Assembly: GCF_030816075.1 (NCBI RefSeq)
Contig: NZ_JAUSXO010000001.1
Span: 2,170,001 to 2,234,000, forward strand
Length of the DNA stretch: 64,000 nucleotides
Source: Arthrobacter agilis
Lineage (GTDB): Bacteria > Actinomycetota > Actinomycetes > Actinomycetales > Micrococcaceae
Direction: 5' to 3'
Positions 57,001 to 64,000 of the stretch are shown here, piece after piece (position 1 is the stretch's first letter; each line of letters opens with the position of its first letter). The position numbers were made by a program, and so were the translations under genes. The notes beneath the pieces were generated by a model. That model searched no databases, was not told the DNA's origin, and was given only the letters and a program-made list of their open reading frames with translations.

Positions 57001-57407
57001 GCACCCGCCAGGAGCCTGGGCGACCGCGTGATCAGGGGGGTGCGGCCCTCTGCCTTCGCACGCCGGATGAGGTCGAACGCGTAGGAGGACCAGGTGCGCG
57101 CGGGCGCCGTGCTGATGCTGCGGTCGAGCTTGGCGGTGAGGTCGTCCCGCAGCCGGGTGGCGGCGGCGCGTGTGGGCGCGAGGAGGAGGAGCCCCTCGGG
57201 GACCACCGCTCCTGCCTCGATGCGCCGCACGGCCAGGTCCGCGAGCAGGGACGACTTCCCGCTGCCCGGGGCGCCGAGGACGAGGACCTGACCGGTGACG
57301 GTCTCCAGCGAAGCGAGCACGGCGTCGTGTGCCCTCGCGGACGGCGAGGCGCCCTCCCCGGGGGCGGCGTCCGCCGTCGTGGAAGCGTCATGGAGAGTGC
57401 TGGTCAT
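54063..57407 (-). CDS. adnA: AdnA-type helicase-nuclease subunit
   Basis: The 1114-residue product pairs with AdnB. It has a motor-like N-terminal part with Walker A GAPGSGKSSLLADL near residue 48, TRAAATRLRDDL and a Walker B-like LVLVDDYQEANPAVHALL. The C-terminal nuclease has FVVVDLKTGKSAPAVAEIPRHPQLAAYQ, with the catalytic D-x-K, and ends in a cysteine cluster GSGCRLPEICPLCEEGKQ, consistent with an iron-sulfur site. Low-complexity Gly/Asp/Arg-rich residues lie at about 345-385. It starts at the ATG 57407 (MTSTLHDASTT). It is translationally coupled to adnB and preceded by the alkyltransferase-like gene. Confidence 0.95.
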   Translation of the reverse strand: MTSTLHDASTTADAAPGEGASPSARAHDAVLASLETVTGQVLVLGAPGSGKSSLLADLAVRRIEAGAVVPEGLLLLAPTRAAATRLRDDLTAKLDRSISTAPARTWSSYAFDLIRRAKAEGRTPLITRSPRLLAGAEQDLIIKELLSGHGRDGAASPAWPSSLALALPTRGFRQEIRDLFDRVSEYGVPADDLAEWGRRFDRPDWVAAAALYREYRDVLDLRMPEAFDPAGILTAARELLETDRDFLDQERDRLQLVLVDDYQEANPAVHALLGLIGAGNDVVVTSCPDTVAQGFRGARPELTGRLSTLFRDGAGLTTVTLPGSLTMGERLAEAWGNVAARIATTGVSTAYRAPQGGAGDHERPNGQQHAGDDAREELRGDAREDGGTTGGPAVSAHVLDSVFHEQRFITQRVLESHLFGGRSLDDMAVIVRNGAQVSAVQRFLTAQGIAVNVPAAETAIREEPAVRPLLDLYAVVVGRAELDTELCISLLTSRIGGAGSLDLRRLRQILRRTELQQGGGRTSDELLAALFSAPEEIAALPSEGAPVRRLHRMLEAARAAIADPGRDPETVLWALWSASGLAQQWSSAAVSEGPSSARADRDLDAMMALFTTAERFVEQMPGADPELFLDYILSQDIPMDTLTQRTTRHASVSVLTPASAAGRHWPLVIVAGVQDGVWPNLRLRGELLGSGELRALLDHGESFRSTRDPVSLLQDIRFDELRTFSLAVSRATEELICCAVSSQDEQASQFLDVLDPLPAGVAERARTEVLRPVTLRALVAELRKFAQDPQAGPALSREAVRHLGRMAVLEPPVPGAHPAQWWGVLAMSSEDPVVPPDQPVPVSPSKVESVLTSPLSWFVSAAGGERTTDFARSLGTLVHQIAQDLPEATGNEYVRELERRWPQLGIRDTWEGQADFRRAEGMVRKLAAYVLSMRKAGRTLAATEVDFSVDLDVRLGGSERIARLRGQIDRLELDAEGRFVVVDLKTGKSAPAVAEIPRHPQLAAYQTAVSAGALQDAGATDPADPTSAMEGPVVPGGASLVQLGKDSKSVSIQEQPPVGPDDTWARTMIEDAAALMAAATFDTIHDPRRSGFGGSGCRLPEICPLCEEGKQVTQ

Positions 57408-57470
57408 GCCTCAAGACCATCACATGCCACGGACAATCAGCGACTCGTCGACGGGCACCGCGTCGGTGGT

Positions 57471-57923
57471 CTACGGGCCGGTCCGCCGGAGGGACGCGCC
57501 GAGTGCGGCCATGCGGGACTGCTCCGCCTCGGAGGGCCACCAGCGTGCCTCCCGGAGGTCCACGCGGTACCCCTCGGCGTCCTCCGCGCCCGCCGGCACG
57601 GTCAGGGCCGTACCCTCCTCCTCGTAGTGGGACAGCGCCTGCCGGGCGAACCCGCGTGGGGGGTGACCTCCGGCCCGCAGGACCCGCCACCACGGGACCC
57701 CCGACGTACTGCGCGCCAGGGCCCTGCCGACCTGCCGGGGGCCACCGCAGTCCAGGAGTTCCGCGATGTCCCCGTACGTCAGGACGCGCGCCGCGGGGAT
57801 CATCCCGGCGACCGCGAGGACGGCGTCGACGTAGGCGTCGGGGTCGACACGGGAGGGTGTGCGCACCCGGCCGGCGGCGTCCTGCCGCAGCGCTGCCCCG
57901 CTGTCCGTGCCTCCACCCCGCAT
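57471..57923 (-). CDS. Alkyltransferase-like (ATL) protein of the MGMT family
   Basis: ATL proteins bind O6-alkylguanine in DNA and flag it for nucleotide excision repair without removing the alkyl group. The 150-residue product has the MGMT DNA-binding fold with VLAVAGMIPAARVLTYGDIAELLDCGGPRQVGRALARS. At the active site it reads VPWWRVL, so Trp replaces the catalytic Cys of PCHR, the defining change of ATL proteins. I chose the ATG at 57923; a GTG three codons upstream is possible. It lies 63 bases upstream of adnA on the same strand and may share its transcript; the exonuclease gene is divergent. Confidence 0.9.
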   Translation of the reverse strand: MRGGGTDSGAALRQDAAGRVRTPSRVDPDAYVDAVLAVAGMIPAARVLTYGDIAELLDCGGPRQVGRALARSTSGVPWWRVLRAGGHPPRGFARQALSHYEEEGTALTVPAGAEDAEGYRVDLREARWWPSEAEQSRMAALGASLRRTGP

Positions 57924-57994
57924 GGTCCCCACCCTAGTCCCGGCGCGCCGTCGCGAGGCCTCAATTGGTCGGAGGCCGCCAGTACGGTGGTTCC

Positions 57995-58711
57995 ATGAGC
58001 AGCTGGCACGTGGGCCCGAGGGCGGCCTTCGACCTCGAGACGACGGGACGCGACCCGTTGTCCGCGCGGATCGTCACCGCGACGATCGTCCTCGTCGACG
58101 GCGAGGGGGAGGTCCTCGAACACCATGAGTGGCTGGCGGATCCGGGCGTCGGGATCCCGGACGAGGCTGCTGCCATCCACGGCATCACCACGGCGCATGC
58201 GCGTGCACACGGGCTGGCGGCCGCGGACGTGGTCCGGGGCATCTCGGCGGTCCTCGCCCGGCTCTTCGGCGACGGCGTCCCCGTGCTGGCCTACAACGCG
58301 CGCTACGACTTCACGGTGCTCGAGCAGGAGGGACGCCGCCATGCCGTGGACATCCCCCGCCCATCGCCGGTGATCGACCCCTACGTGATGGACAAGCAGG
58401 CGGACCGGTACCGGCGCGGCAAGCGGACCCTGACCGCCCTGTGCGAGCACTACGGCATCCGGTTCGAGAACGCGCACACCTCTGCCGCGGATGTCCTCGC
58501 GACGCTGGAGGTGGGACGGATCCTCGCCGACCGCTACGCCTTCCTCCAGCGACCCGCAGCCGACCTCCATGCGTCGCTGGTGGTGTGGGCGGACCGTCAG
58601 GCGGCGAGCTTCGAGGAGTACCTCCGTCGGACCGAGCCCGACGCCGTGATCGAACGGGCCTGGCCCGTCATCGGGGCACCGGCCGGGCCTGCAGGGCCCG
58701 CCCCGGGGTGA
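57995..58711 (+). CDS. DnaQ-like 3'-5' exonuclease (DEDDh family)
   Basis: The 238-residue product has a DEDD exonuclease fold. Exo I is FDLETTG, Exo II is in YNARYDFTVLE, and Exo III is in ENAHTSAADVLATLEV, with the His that marks the DEDDh class. The size and end LHASLVVWADRQAASFEEYLRR match the actinobacterial stand-alone DnaQ-like proteins, not the full polymerase subunit. The substrate is not known, though a repair role fits the neighbours. The ATG at 57995 has GGTGG upstream. It is divergent from the ATL gene. Confidence 0.9.
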   Translation: MSSWHVGPRAAFDLETTGRDPLSARIVTATIVLVDGEGEVLEHHEWLADPGVGIPDEAAAIHGITTAHARAHGLAAADVVRGISAVLARLFGDGVPVLAYNARYDFTVLEQEGRRHAVDIPRPSPVIDPYVMDKQADRYRRGKRTLTALCEHYGIRFENAHTSAADVLATLEVGRILADRYAFLQRPAADLHASLVVWADRQAASFEEYLRRTEPDAVIERAWPVIGAPAGPAGPAPG

Positions 58712-58751
58712 GGTGCATCGCCCCGGGGAGCGCCGGCCGTCCCTGGGCGGC

Positions 58752-58794
58752 GCAGCGGCCGACGCCGACGGGGCCCGTCGGAGTCGGCCGCTGC
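58752..58794. terminator. Bidirectional terminator between the exonuclease and hemL
   Basis: A 20-base-pair stem with one mismatch (58752-58771 with 58775-58794) and a three-base loop lies between two convergent genes. Confidence 0.85.
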
Positions 58795-58804
58795 CGTCCC
58801 GGCG

Positions 58805-60142
58805 TCAGTCCGCCGCTACGGCAGCAGCAGCCGCCCGGGCTGCGGCGGGAAGGGCTGCATGCACGCGTTCCATCGCGGTGTCGTCATGCGCCGCGGAGAG
58901 GAACCAGGCCTCGTACACCGACGGCGGCAGGTAGACACCCGAGTCGAGCATGGAGTGGAAGAACGGGCCGTAGCGGAACGCCTCCTGCCCCTGGGCGTCC
59001 GCGTAGTTCCGGACGCCGTGCTCGGAGGTGCCGAAGGCGACGCTGAACAGGTTGCCTGCGCGCTGGATCGAGTGGTCCACGCCGGCCTTCGAGAGTTCCG
59101 CCGAGAGGGCGTCGCTGACCTCGAGGGAGCGCGCGTCGACGTGGCGATAGACGTCGTCGGTCGCCGCGGTGAGGGTGGCCACGCCCGCGGCCATGGCGAT
59201 CGGGTTGCCCGAGAGCGTGCCCGCCTGGTAGACGGGCCCGATCGGCGCGAGGTAGTTCATGACGTCGGCACGCCCGCCGAGCGCGGCGGCGGGGATCCCG
59301 CCGCCGATGACCTTGCCGAACGTCAGGAGATCGGGTGTCCAGGGGTGCTCGGCGTCGTCGGCCCCGCCCGTGAGCTTCCAGTACCCGCCCGCGTGGGTGC
59401 GGAAGCCGGTCATGACCTCGTCGACGATGAACAGCGCGCCGTTCTCGCGGGTGATGCGGCTGAGGAAGGCGTTGAAACCGGGCGCCGGCGTCACGACGCC
59501 CATGTTGGCCGGTGCCGCCTCCGTGATGACGGCGGCGATGTGCTCGCCGTGCGTCCGGAAGGCCTCCTCGACGGCCTCGACGTCGTTGTACGGCAGCACC
59601 AGGGTCTCCGCGGTCGTCGCCTCCGTGACGCCCGCGGAGCCGGGCAGCGCCAGGGTCGCGACGCCCGATCCCGCGGAGGCGAGGAGGCTGTCGACATGCC
59701 CGTGGTAGCAGCCGGCGAACTTCACGATGAGGTTGCGCGAGGTGAATCCCCGGGCCAGGCGCACCGCGGTCATGGTGGCCTCCGTGCCGGTGGAGACCAT
59801 GCGCAGCAGCTCGACGGCGGGGACGCGCTGCTGCACGAGCTGCGCGAGGTCCGCCTCGGCGGGCGTCGAGGCGCCGAAGGTGAGCCCGTGGTCGACGGCG
59901 CGGTGGACCGCGGCGATGACGTCCGGGTGGGAGTGTCCGAGCAGCGCCGGACCCCACGAGCAGACGAGGTCCACGTACTCGGTGCCGTCGGCGTCGGTGA
60001 CGTAGGCGCCGTGCGCGTCGACGAGGAAGCGCGGCGTCCCGCCGACCGACCCGAAGGCCCGGACCGGCGAGTTGACCCCGCCGGGCATGAGGGCCCGGGC
60101 GCGTTCGTACAGGGTGTCCGACGTCGTCGGGGAAGGTGTCAT
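58805..60142 (-). CDS. hemL: Glutamate-1-semialdehyde 2,1-aminomutase
   Basis: HemL makes 5-aminolevulinate from glutamate-1-semialdehyde, an early step of heme synthesis. The 445-residue PLP enzyme has [19 protein letters not shown] at the start, [16 protein letters not shown] in the PLP region, [24 protein letters not shown], and the PLP lysine in [19 protein letters not shown]. Length is standard. The ATG at 60142 is preceded by AAGGAA; twelve upstream in-frame residues are not family-like. It is the last gene of the minus-strand heme cluster and ends at a strong terminator. hemA is not in the window. Confidence 0.96.
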   Translation of the reverse strand: MTPSPTTSDTLYERARALMPGGVNSPVRAFGSVGGTPRFLVDAHGAYVTDADGTEYVDLVCSWGPALLGHSHPDVIAAVHRAVDHGLTFGASTPAEADLAQLVQQRVPAVELLRMVSTGTEATMTAVRLARGFTSRNLIVKFAGCYHGHVDSLLASAGSGVATLALPGSAGVTEATTAETLVLPYNDVEAVEEAFRTHGEHIAAVITEAAPANMGVVTPAPGFNAFLSRITRENGALFIVDEVMTGFRTHAGGYWKLTGGADDAEHPWTPDLLTFGKVIGGGIPAAALGGRADVMNYLAPIGPVYQAGTLSGNPIAMAAGVATLTAATDDVYRHVDARSLEVSDALSAELSKAGVDHSIQRAGNLFSVAFGTSEHGVRNYADAQGQEAFRYGPFFHSMLDSGVYLPPSVYEAWFLSAAHDDTAMERVHAALPAAARAAAAAVAAD

Positions 60143-60152
60143 GAAGGGTTCC

Positions 60153-61136
60153 TTAGTTCTTCTCGTCGAGCCAGAGCGCAAGCTCGGAGGCCCAGTAGGT
60201 GAGGATCATCTGCGCGCCGGCGCGCTTGATGCCGAGGACGGACTCCTCGATGGCGCGACGGCGGTCGATCCAGCCGTTCGCCGCGGCGGCCTCGATCATC
60301 GCGTACTCCCCCGAGATCTGGTACGCGGCGACGGGCACGGGTGACATGGCCGCGACGTCGGCGAGGATGTCGAGGTAGCTCATGGCGGGCTTCACCATCA
60401 CCATGTCCGCGCCCTCCTCGATGTCGAGCTCGACCTCGAGGAGCGCCTCCCGTCGGTTCGCGGCGTCCATCTGGTAGGTCCGGCGGTCGCCCTGCAGCTG
60501 GGAGTCCACGGCCTCCCGGAACGGACCGTAGAACGCGGAGGCGTACTTCGCCGCGTAGGCGAGCACCACCGTGTCCTGGTGTCCGGCCTCGTCCAGCGCC
60601 TGGCGGATCACGGCCACCTGGCCGTCCATCATGCCGGAGGGGCCGAGGACGTGGGACCCGGCGTTCGCCTGTTCGACCGCCATCTGCGCGTACAGGGCCA
60701 GGGTCGTGTCGTTGTCCACCGAACCGTCCTCCGCGAGCACGCCGCAGTGCCCGTGGTCCGTGAACTCGTCCAGGCAGACGTCGCTCATGACGACGAGCGA
60801 GTCGCCGACCTCGGCACGGACGTCGGCGATGGCCCGGTTGAGCACGCCGTCGGGGTCGATGCCGGCGCTCCCCGTCGCGTCGCGGTGTGCGGGGATGCCG
60901 AACAGCATGATGCCGCCCACACCCCGCTCGACCGCCTCCGTGGCCGCGCGCTTCAGCGAGTCGGTGGAGTGCTGCATGACGCCCGGCATGGAGAGGATGG
61001 GCGACGGCTCGGTGAGCCCTTCCCGGATGAACGCCGGCAGGATCAGCTCGGACGGGTGGACGCGGTACTCGGCCACCATGCGCCGCAGGGCGGGTGTGGA
61101 CCGCAGCCGCCGGGGGCGGTGCTGGGGGAAACTCAT
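60153..61136 (-). CDS. hemB: Porphobilinogen synthase
   Basis: HemB condenses two 5-aminolevulinate molecules to porphobilinogen. The 327-residue product has [15 protein letters not shown] at the start, [22 protein letters not shown] with the Schiff-base region, and the second catalytic lysine in [13 protein letters not shown]. In the metal-site loop it reads [14 protein letters not shown], so only two of the three cysteines of zinc-type enzymes are present. This mixed form is common in actinobacteria, and metal dependence cannot be settled here. The hemD stop overlaps its start by four bases. Confidence 0.96.
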   Translation of the reverse strand: MSFPQHRPRRLRSTPALRRMVAEYRVHPSELILPAFIREGLTEPSPILSMPGVMQHSTDSLKRAATEAVERGVGGIMLFGIPAHRDATGSAGIDPDGVLNRAIADVRAEVGDSLVVMSDVCLDEFTDHGHCGVLAEDGSVDNDTTLALYAQMAVEQANAGSHVLGPSGMMDGQVAVIRQALDEAGHQDTVVLAYAAKYASAFYGPFREAVDSQLQGDRRTYQMDAANRREALLEVELDIEEGADMVMVKPAMSYLDILADVAAMSPVPVAAYQISGEYAMIEAAAANGWIDRRRAIEESVLGIKRAGAQMILTYWASELALWLDEKN

Positions 61137-62002
61137 GGTCGATCTCCGTTCAGTGGTGCGAAGTATGTCGTCCGGCCGCGCGAGAAGGCGTCCTCGACGG
61201 CCGCCACGATCGCCGGCGGTGTCGGTTCCGCGGCCGTCGCGGCGGGCTCCCAGCCCTGCGAGCGCAGGGCCGCGGCCGTGGTCGGCCCGATCGCGACGGG
61301 GAGGAAGGCGAGCGGCCCGCCACCCAGCCTTTCACGGAACTGCAGCACGGCGCTCGGGGCCGTGAACACGACGGCGGGGTGGACAGGGCGGGCGCCGGTC
61401 CCGACGACGTCGGGGACGGACAGCAGGGGCGGCGGCGTCCCCTCCTCCTCGACGCCGGGCACGCGCCGGGCGGGGTGGGCGGGGTAGGGCACCGTCCGGT
61501 ACGCCTCGACGCGGTGCACCGACCAGCCGAGGCCCGTCAGGCCGATCCGCAGGTCGTCCGGCGCCAGATCGGCCTGGGGCAGGAGGACCTCGCCCGGGCC
61601 CGGGCCGAAGGCATCGAGCAGGCCGGCCGAGGAGGCGCGGCCGGGAACCAGGTCGACGCCGGTGCCGGTGGCGGTGAGGAGCCGGGCCGTGGCGGCACCG
61701 ACGGCGGCGACCCGCGCGTGGCCGGCGCGGACGAGGGCGGCGAGCGTCGTCCCGTCCGTCCGCACGAGCATCTCCAGGGACTGGACGGTGTTGCCGCTCG
61801 TCACGACGAGCCACGCGTAGCCGCCCCGTCCGAGCCGCGCGAGTGCTTCCGCGACGCCCGCCGTGTCGACGGGGAGTTCGGTGTCCGTCAGGGGCAGCGC
61901 GTAGGCCGTCAGGCCGGCGGCGCCGAGTGCCTCGGCGATCCGGACCGCGCGGGCGGGATGCCGCAGGACGATCACCGGCTTCTCCGCCCGCTGCTCCGCC
62001 AC
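61133..62002 (-). CDS. hemD: Uroporphyrinogen-III synthase
   Basis: HemD closes the linear tetrapyrrole into uroporphyrinogen III. This family is poorly conserved. The 289-residue product has two alpha/beta halves with [62 protein letters not shown] and [29 protein letters not shown], which match the usual HemD blocks. It is placed between hemC and hemB, which supports the call. It overlaps hemB by four bases and lies seven bases from hemC. Confidence 0.92.
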   Translation of the reverse strand: MAEQRAEKPVIVLRHPARAVRIAEALGAAGLTAYALPLTDTELPVDTAGVAEALARLGRGGYAWLVVTSGNTVQSLEMLVRTDGTTLAALVRAGHARVAAVGAATARLLTATGTGVDLVPGRASSAGLLDAFGPGPGEVLLPQADLAPDDLRIGLTGLGWSVHRVEAYRTVPYPAHPARRVPGVEEEGTPPPLLSVPDVVGTGARPVHPAVVFTAPSAVLQFRERLGGGPLAFLPVAIGPTTAAALRSQGWEPAATAAEPTPPAIVAAVEDAFSRGRTTYFAPLNGDRP

Positions 62003-62009
62003 GCCGGCC

Positions 62010-62960
62010 TCAGCTGTTCAGCGGTGCGATGCCGGCGGCACCGGCGGCGAGCAGCTCCTCGGCGAGCTCGAGTCCGAGCTGCGCGGCGGCGACGGCGTCC
62101 GTGGCGGGTGCCGAGCGCGTGAGCCGGAGGATCGAGCGGCCGTCGAGGCTGCAGACCACGGCCTCGAGCGACAGCTCGTCGCCCTGCAGGCGCGCGAGCG
62201 CACCGATGGGGGCGGCGCACCCGGCTTCGAGCTGCAGCAGGACGGCGCGCTCCGCGGTCACCGCGAGGCGCGTGGGCAGGTGGTCGTAGGTGGCCAGCGC
62301 CTCCCGCACGTGCGGTGTCGCCTCGCTCTCGCGGCATTCGACCGCGAGGGCCCCCTGACCGGCGGCCGGGAGCATGACGTCCGTGTCGATCAACTCCGTG
62401 ATGACCCCGTCGCGGCCCAGCCGGCGCAGCCCGGCGGCGGCGAGGACGACGGCGTCGAGGTCTCCCGGCGCACCCGGCACGAGTCCGGCGACGCGACCCA
62501 GGCGCGTGTCCACGTTCCCGCGGATGTCGACGACCTCCAGCCCCGGCCGCGCGGACCTGAGCTGCGCGGCACGGCGCGGCGATCCTGTGCCCACGCGCGC
62601 CCCGTCGGGGAGCGTCGCGAGCGTCAGGCCGTCGCGCGCGCACAGGGCGTCGCGGACGTCCTCCCGCTCAGGCACCGAGGCGACAGTGAGTCCGGGCGCG
62701 GGAAGCGTGGGGAGGTCCTTGAGCGAATGCACCGCGATGTCGCAGCGCTCCTCGAGGAGGGCGTCGCGGAGGGCCGCGACGAAGACGCCGGTGCCGCCGA
62801 TCTGCGAGAGCGAGCCCCGGGAGACGTCACCCTCCGTCCGGACCCGGACGAGCTCGTACGGCAGTCCGGCGAGATCCGCCACGCGCTCCGCGACCGTCGT
62901 CGTCTGCGTCATCGCGAGGGCGCTGCCCCGCGTGCCGACCCTGATACCCGTCGTCATCAC
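62010..62960 (-). CDS. hemC: Hydroxymethylbilane synthase
   Basis: HemC polymerises four porphobilinogen units to hydroxymethylbilane. The 316-residue product has RVGTRGSALAMTQT at the start, IAVHSLKDLP with substrate-binding Lys and Asp, RVGTGSPRRAAQLR and the cofactor-carrying Cys in EAGCAAPIGALA. Length is normal. Two ATG codons stand together at the start, and the cpfC stop overlaps them (ATGATGA), so translation is coupled. The gene order cpfC-hemC-hemD-hemB-hemL runs in one direction. Confidence 0.96.
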   Translation of the reverse strand: MMTTGIRVGTRGSALAMTQTTTVAERVADLAGLPYELVRVRTEGDVSRGSLSQIGGTGVFVAALRDALLEERCDIAVHSLKDLPTLPAPGLTVASVPEREDVRDALCARDGLTLATLPDGARVGTGSPRRAAQLRSARPGLEVVDIRGNVDTRLGRVAGLVPGAPGDLDAVVLAAAGLRRLGRDGVITELIDTDVMLPAAGQGALAVECRESEATPHVREALATYDHLPTRLAVTAERAVLLQLEAGCAAPIGALARLQGDELSLEAVVCSLDGRSILRLTRSAPATDAVAAAQLGLELAEELLAAGAAGIAPLNS

Positions 62961-64000
62961 ATCCCGGGGTTCGGCAGCGGCGTGCCCACGGTGGAGTCGA
63001 CGGCCGCGATGGTCGGCTTCTCCCCGCGACGGTTCGCGCAGCAGTTCGGGCGGCAGACGTCGTACCAGGGACCGAGCGCCGTGGCCGACGGCCGGTCCGC
63101 GATGTTGTTCTCGACGGTGCGCTCGAGGATGAGGTCGACCAGGCCCTCCACGAACTTCCGGTGCGTGCCGGGCGTGGGGACGCGGTCGGCGACGATCCCG
63201 AGCTCGCCGCAGGTCTCCATCGCCTCGGTGTCGAGGTCCCAGGCGACCTCCATGTGGTCGGAGACGAAGCCGAGCGGGACGATCACGACGCCGCGTGTCC
63301 CGTGCTCGTAGCGGTCACGGAGCGCATCGCTGATGTCGGGCTCGAGCCAGGGGATGTGGGGCGCGCCGGAGCGGGACTGGTACACGAGCGACCACTCGAC
63401 GCCCGCGGCCCCGGGGATGCGGTCCAGCACCGCCTGGGCGGTCGCGAGGTGCTGCGCCACGTAGGCGCCGTCCTCGTAGGCCGGTCCGCCGTCGCCGTTG
63501 CGCGGGCCTGCGGCCTCCGCGTCGCCCATGGGGATCGAGTGGGTGGAGAACATGATGTGGACGGGGGCGTCGGGGGTGCCCTGTTCGGCCAGCCCGGCGC
63601 GCACCGTGGCGAGCCCCTCCGTCACACCCTCGACGAAGGGTTCCACGAAGCCGGGGTGGTCGAAGTACTGGCGCACCTTGTCCACCTCGAGCCGGCCTTC
63701 GAGGCCGGTCTTCACGAGGGCCATACCGAGGTCCTCACGGTACTGGCGGCAGCTCGAGTAGCAGGAGTAGGCGCTCGTGGTGACGGCGAGCACCCTGCGG
63801 TGCCCGGCGTCGTAGGCCTCCTGGAGCGTGTCGGCGATGAACGGCTCCCAGTTGCGGTTGCCCCAGTAGACGGGCAGGTCGATGCCGCGGCCGCGCAGCT
63901 CGGCCTCCATGGCGGCGCGCAGCGCCCGGTTCTGGCTGTTGATGGGGCTCACCCCACCGAACGCGCGGTAGTGGTGCGAGACCTCCTCGAGGCGCTCGTC
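62957..64000 (-). CDS. cpfC: Coproporphyrin ferrochelatase (5' end outside the window)
   Basis: Actinobacteria usually make heme through coproporphyrin, so this ferrochelatase probably inserts iron into coproporphyrin III and is named CpfC (formerly HemH). At least 347 residues are visible. At the upstream edge the frame reads VSHHYRAFGGVSPINSQNR, typical of the family start. Catalytic His is in IMFSTHSIPMGD and the acidic partner in GFVSDHMEVAWDLD. Near the C-terminus VCRPNCCANRR supplies cysteines for a [2Fe-2S] cluster, known from several actinobacterial enzymes. The start codon is outside the window. The stop overlaps hemC. Confidence 0.95.
   Translation of the reverse strand, partial: DERLEEVSHHYRAFGGVSPINSQNRALRAAMEAELRGRGIDLPVYWGNRNWEPFIADTLQEAYDAGHRRVLAVTTSAYSCYSSCRQYREDLGMALVKTGLEGRLEVDKVRQYFDHPGFVEPFVEGVTEGLATVRAGLAEQGTPDAPVHIMFSTHSIPMGDAEAAGPRNGDGGPAYEDGAYVAQHLATAQAVLDRIPGAAGVEWSLVYQSRSGAPHIPWLEPDISDALRDRYEHGTRGVVIVPLGFVSDHMEVAWDLDTEAMETCGELGIVADRVPTPGTHRKFVEGLVDLILERTVENNIADRPSATALGPWYDVCRPNCCANRRGEKPTIAAVDSTVGTPLPNPGM

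Noticed and set aside
54411-57998. An 1195-residue plus-strand open frame
   Set aside because: It is the complement of adnA, whose helicase and nuclease motifs are unmistakable on the minus strand.

Overview
The window is high-GC (about 70%) actinobacterial chromosome. Gene content and order point to Micrococcaceae, most likely Arthrobacter sensu lato. The evidence is the mtrA-mtrB-lpqB-comF-hpf-secA order, a uvrD2-nudC-adnB-adnA DNA-repair block arranged as in mycobacteria, a SigK/RskA pair, an UPF0182 protein, and a heme cluster ending in an actinobacterial-type ferrochelatase. I see no insertion sequence, prophage, integrase or CRISPR array; it reads as core chromosome.

Region by region. 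(1) 1-9.9 kb, minus strand: the mtrA-mtrB-lpqB-comF-hpf operon, then an inserted ycaQ-like DNA glycosylase gene and secA, which runs off the left edge. comF is split by a frameshift at a G8 run. (2) 10.1-16.7 kb, plus strand, divergent from mtrA: a membrane protein, DUF4129, DUF4350, a MoxR AAA+ ATPase and DUF58 (a MoxR island), then DUF4166. (3) 16.8-20.7 kb, minus: cysteine desulfurase, mnmA, chorismate mutase and a MetE-fold protein with no cysteines. (4) 20.8-22.5 kb, plus: a divergent dihydropteroate-synthase-like protein translationally coupled to a RibD_C reductase, followed by a 12-copy 14-bp tandem repeat. (5) 22.7-27.8 kb: a lipoprotein (minus), a J-domain protein, trmL, a methyltransferase, and sigK-rskA with a SigK-type promoter sequence upstream. 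(6) 27.9-30.5 kb, minus: PIG-L deacetylase and etfBA. (7) 30.6-35.7 kb: HtrA protease divergent from a TPM-domain coiled-coil protein plus PspA, an envelope-stress module. (8) 35.8-38.7 kb: photolyase, hydrolase and a WYL regulator. (9) 38.8-45.9 kb: initiator tRNA, UPF0182, a PDZ/Lon-like membrane protease, a DUF2342 protein and a YgjP-type metallopeptidase. (10) 45.9-57.9 kb: uvrD2, nudC, a phosphotransferase, adnB, adnA and an alkyltransferase-like protein. (11) 58-64 kb: an exonuclease, then the heme genes hemL-hemB-hemD-hemC-cpfC, with the last running off the right edge.

Many neighbours on a strand overlap by 1-14 bases (ATGA, GTGA or TAGTG junctions), which implies translational coupling in the MoxR, cysteine desulfurase-mnmA, DHPS-reductase, uvrD2-nudC, adnA-adnB and heme units. 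Several gaps hold short tandem or direct repeats (14, 11, 12, 8 and 60 bp units). Strong hairpins lie after rskA, htrA, pspA, the tRNA and the exonuclease/hemL pair. Most genes are recognisable. The least explained items are the repeat array between convergent genes, the J-domain protein with a possible degenerate nuclease fold, the cysteine-less MetE-like protein, the DHPS-like/reductase pair and the TPM/PspA/HtrA locus.
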